14,421 bases of DNA, taken from positions 1 to 14,421 of the forward strand of contig JACRIR010000057.1 in NCBI GenBank assembly GCA_016215705.1, read 5' to 3'. A program made the translations under genes and the position numbers. The notes beneath the pieces are model-generated. The model was not told where the DNA came from and did no database searches. It saw nothing but the letters and a program-made list of their open reading frames with translations. The first letter of the stretch is position 1. Every line of letters begins with the position of its first letter. Below are positions 14,045 through 14,421 of the stretch, piece by piece. This DNA is from Candidatus Poribacteria bacterium. Lineage in GTDB: Bacteria > Abyssobacteria > SURF-5.

Positions 14045-14109
14045 CTTGATAAGGGAGCCTGGGGCTCCACGTTCCCCTTGATCTTGATAAGGAAGCCTGG
14101 TGCTCCACG
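14045..14109. repeat. Imperfect direct repeat of about 27 nt
   Basis: Copies at 14045-14071 and 14083-14109 share CTTGATAAGG(G/A)AGCCTGG(G/T)GCTCCACG, differing at two positions, offset by 38 nt. The flanks GTTCCCCTTGAT are also repeated (before each copy), with a CTTGAT duplication in the second. It looks like a local tandem duplication. Confidence 0.75.
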
Positions 14110-14122
14110 CCCGGGCGTGGAG
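14103..14122. repeat. Perfect 20-bp palindrome
   Basis: CTCCACGCCC (14103-14112) is followed directly by its exact reverse complement GGGCGTGGAG (14113-14122). It overlaps the end of the second direct-repeat copy. It has no loop, so it is more likely a protein-binding site or part of a dispersed element than an RNA hairpin. Confidence 0.7.
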
Positions 14123-14296
14123 TTGATTGTTTGGCCATGCGCTCCTTCCCGCGCGCATGTTTTGAACTGTGAAGACAAGCGGCTGCCTCCGGTCCCCCAC
14201 CACGATTTTCGCCGGTATTAGCCGTGCCGTTGGCGAAGCGAACAGCAAGAATGAGTTTCTTTTCGCATCGCTCAGGCCGGCCTTCGGCGCGTGGCT

Positions 14297-14314
14297 GCCA
14301 TACAACGGTATGGC
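14297..14314. other. Short stem-loop
   Basis: GCCATAC (14297-14303) and GTATGGC (14308-14314) form a perfect 7-bp stem with a 4-nt loop AACG. It lies in the unassigned right end of the window. Confidence 0.45.
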
Positions 14315-14378
14315 GAGGGTATTCTCCATGACGGGCGCATGTCGGTTGTAGACCCGGCCTGTTAACGCGCTTCTCTGT

Positions 14379-14416
14379 CCAAGTCTTCCGCAGAAGCATG
14401 GCGGGAGGCCACTTGG
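14379..14416. other. Bulged stem-loop at the window end
   Basis: CCAAGT (14379-14384) pairs with ACTTGG (14411-14416), and CTTCCGC (14385-14391) pairs with GCGGGAG (14401-14407) with one wobble. There is a 3-nt bulge GCC and a 9-nt loop. It may be part of a structured RNA continuing outside the window; no known RNA family is recognised. Confidence 0.35.
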
Positions 14417-14421
14417 ATGAG

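Larger units (their letters stand above)
13462..14421. other. Long spacer (about 960 nt) without a supportable gene
   Basis: Upstream of the MoxR cluster promoter I see no credible gene on either strand. Open frames here are low-complexity (from pyrimidine runs and heptamer repeats) or lack family marks and good ribosome sites. The stretch holds a pyrimidine-rich tract (13550-13712), a 6-bp stem GCTGCC/GGCAGC (13815-13833), a heptamer minisatellite (13855-13980), a direct repeat (14045-14109), a perfect palindrome (14103-14122) and two stem-loops (14297-14314, 14379-14416). The last 300 bases have normal composition and could hold an RNA gene or a decayed gene, but I match no known RNA. Confidence 0.6.

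Noticed and set aside
13719-14081. Protein with repeated GSWFMVH units
   Set aside because: It is produced by the 7-nt tandem repeat read through in frame; all three frames give the same periodic peptide.
13970-14329. 119-residue minus-strand frame beginning MENTLAIPLYGSH
   Set aside because: The start faintly recalls NifX-like beta strands, but there is no further match. The frame runs into the direct repeats and heptamer array, and other frames here are open equally long.

Overview
The window comes from an uncultured-looking, GC-rich (mid-50s % by eye) Gram-negative-type bacterium. Coding density is interrupted by several families of short dispersed palindromes. Gene content (GH2 beta-glucuronidase, MoxR/DUF58/DUF4129/DUF4350/SpoIIM/RDD cluster, GYF_2 and B-box-like zinc-finger membrane proteins) and the repeat style suggest a PVC-related or candidate-phylum genome (Omnitrophota/Hydrogenedentota/Abyssubacteria-like). 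That placement is inference only; there is no rRNA or marker gene here.

Layout. (1) 1-765, plus strand: 3' end of a beta-glucuronidase gene, cut by the window edge. (2) 766-1429: spacer with two palindrome families and one short gene on the minus strand (1038-1217) encoding a 59-residue Cys/His-rich protein. (3) 1430-2839, minus: class II fructose-bisphosphate-aldolase-like protein with its own strong ribosome binding site. (4) 2940-13380, minus: ten genes, nearly all touching or overlapping, behind a promoter-like sequence at 13433-13461. In transcription order they are GYF_2/zinc-ribbon/RDD protein, zinc-ribbon + B-box-like membrane protein, six-TM protein of unknown function, short B-box-like membrane protein, large DUF4129 membrane protein, DUF4350 protein, MoxR AAA+ ATPase, DUF58 protein, SpoIIM-like protein and RDD protein. 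(5) 13462-14421: about 960 bases with no gene I can support, holding a polypyrimidine tract, a heptanucleotide minisatellite, a 27-nt direct repeat, a perfect palindrome and stem-loops.

How it may work together. MoxR + DUF58 + DUF4350 + DUF4129 + SpoIIM + RDD is a recurring cluster (for example the mycobacterial Rv3690-Rv3695 group). In it an AAA+ chaperone and a vWA-like DUF58 partner are thought to act on membrane or envelope proteins. Here the same transcription unit is extended upstream by four genes, three of which carry zinc-ribbon or B-box-like Cys/His modules joined to membrane segments. The unit is bracketed by an RDD protein at each end.

Most unusual points: a GGGGACA-type palindrome has entered the DUF58 reading frame without breaking it; a 199-nt repeat-bearing spacer between moxR and the DUF58 gene is spanned by a 68-codon frame with ATGA overlaps at both ends; and the DUF4129 protein looks like a fusion with an internal signal-peptide-like segment.
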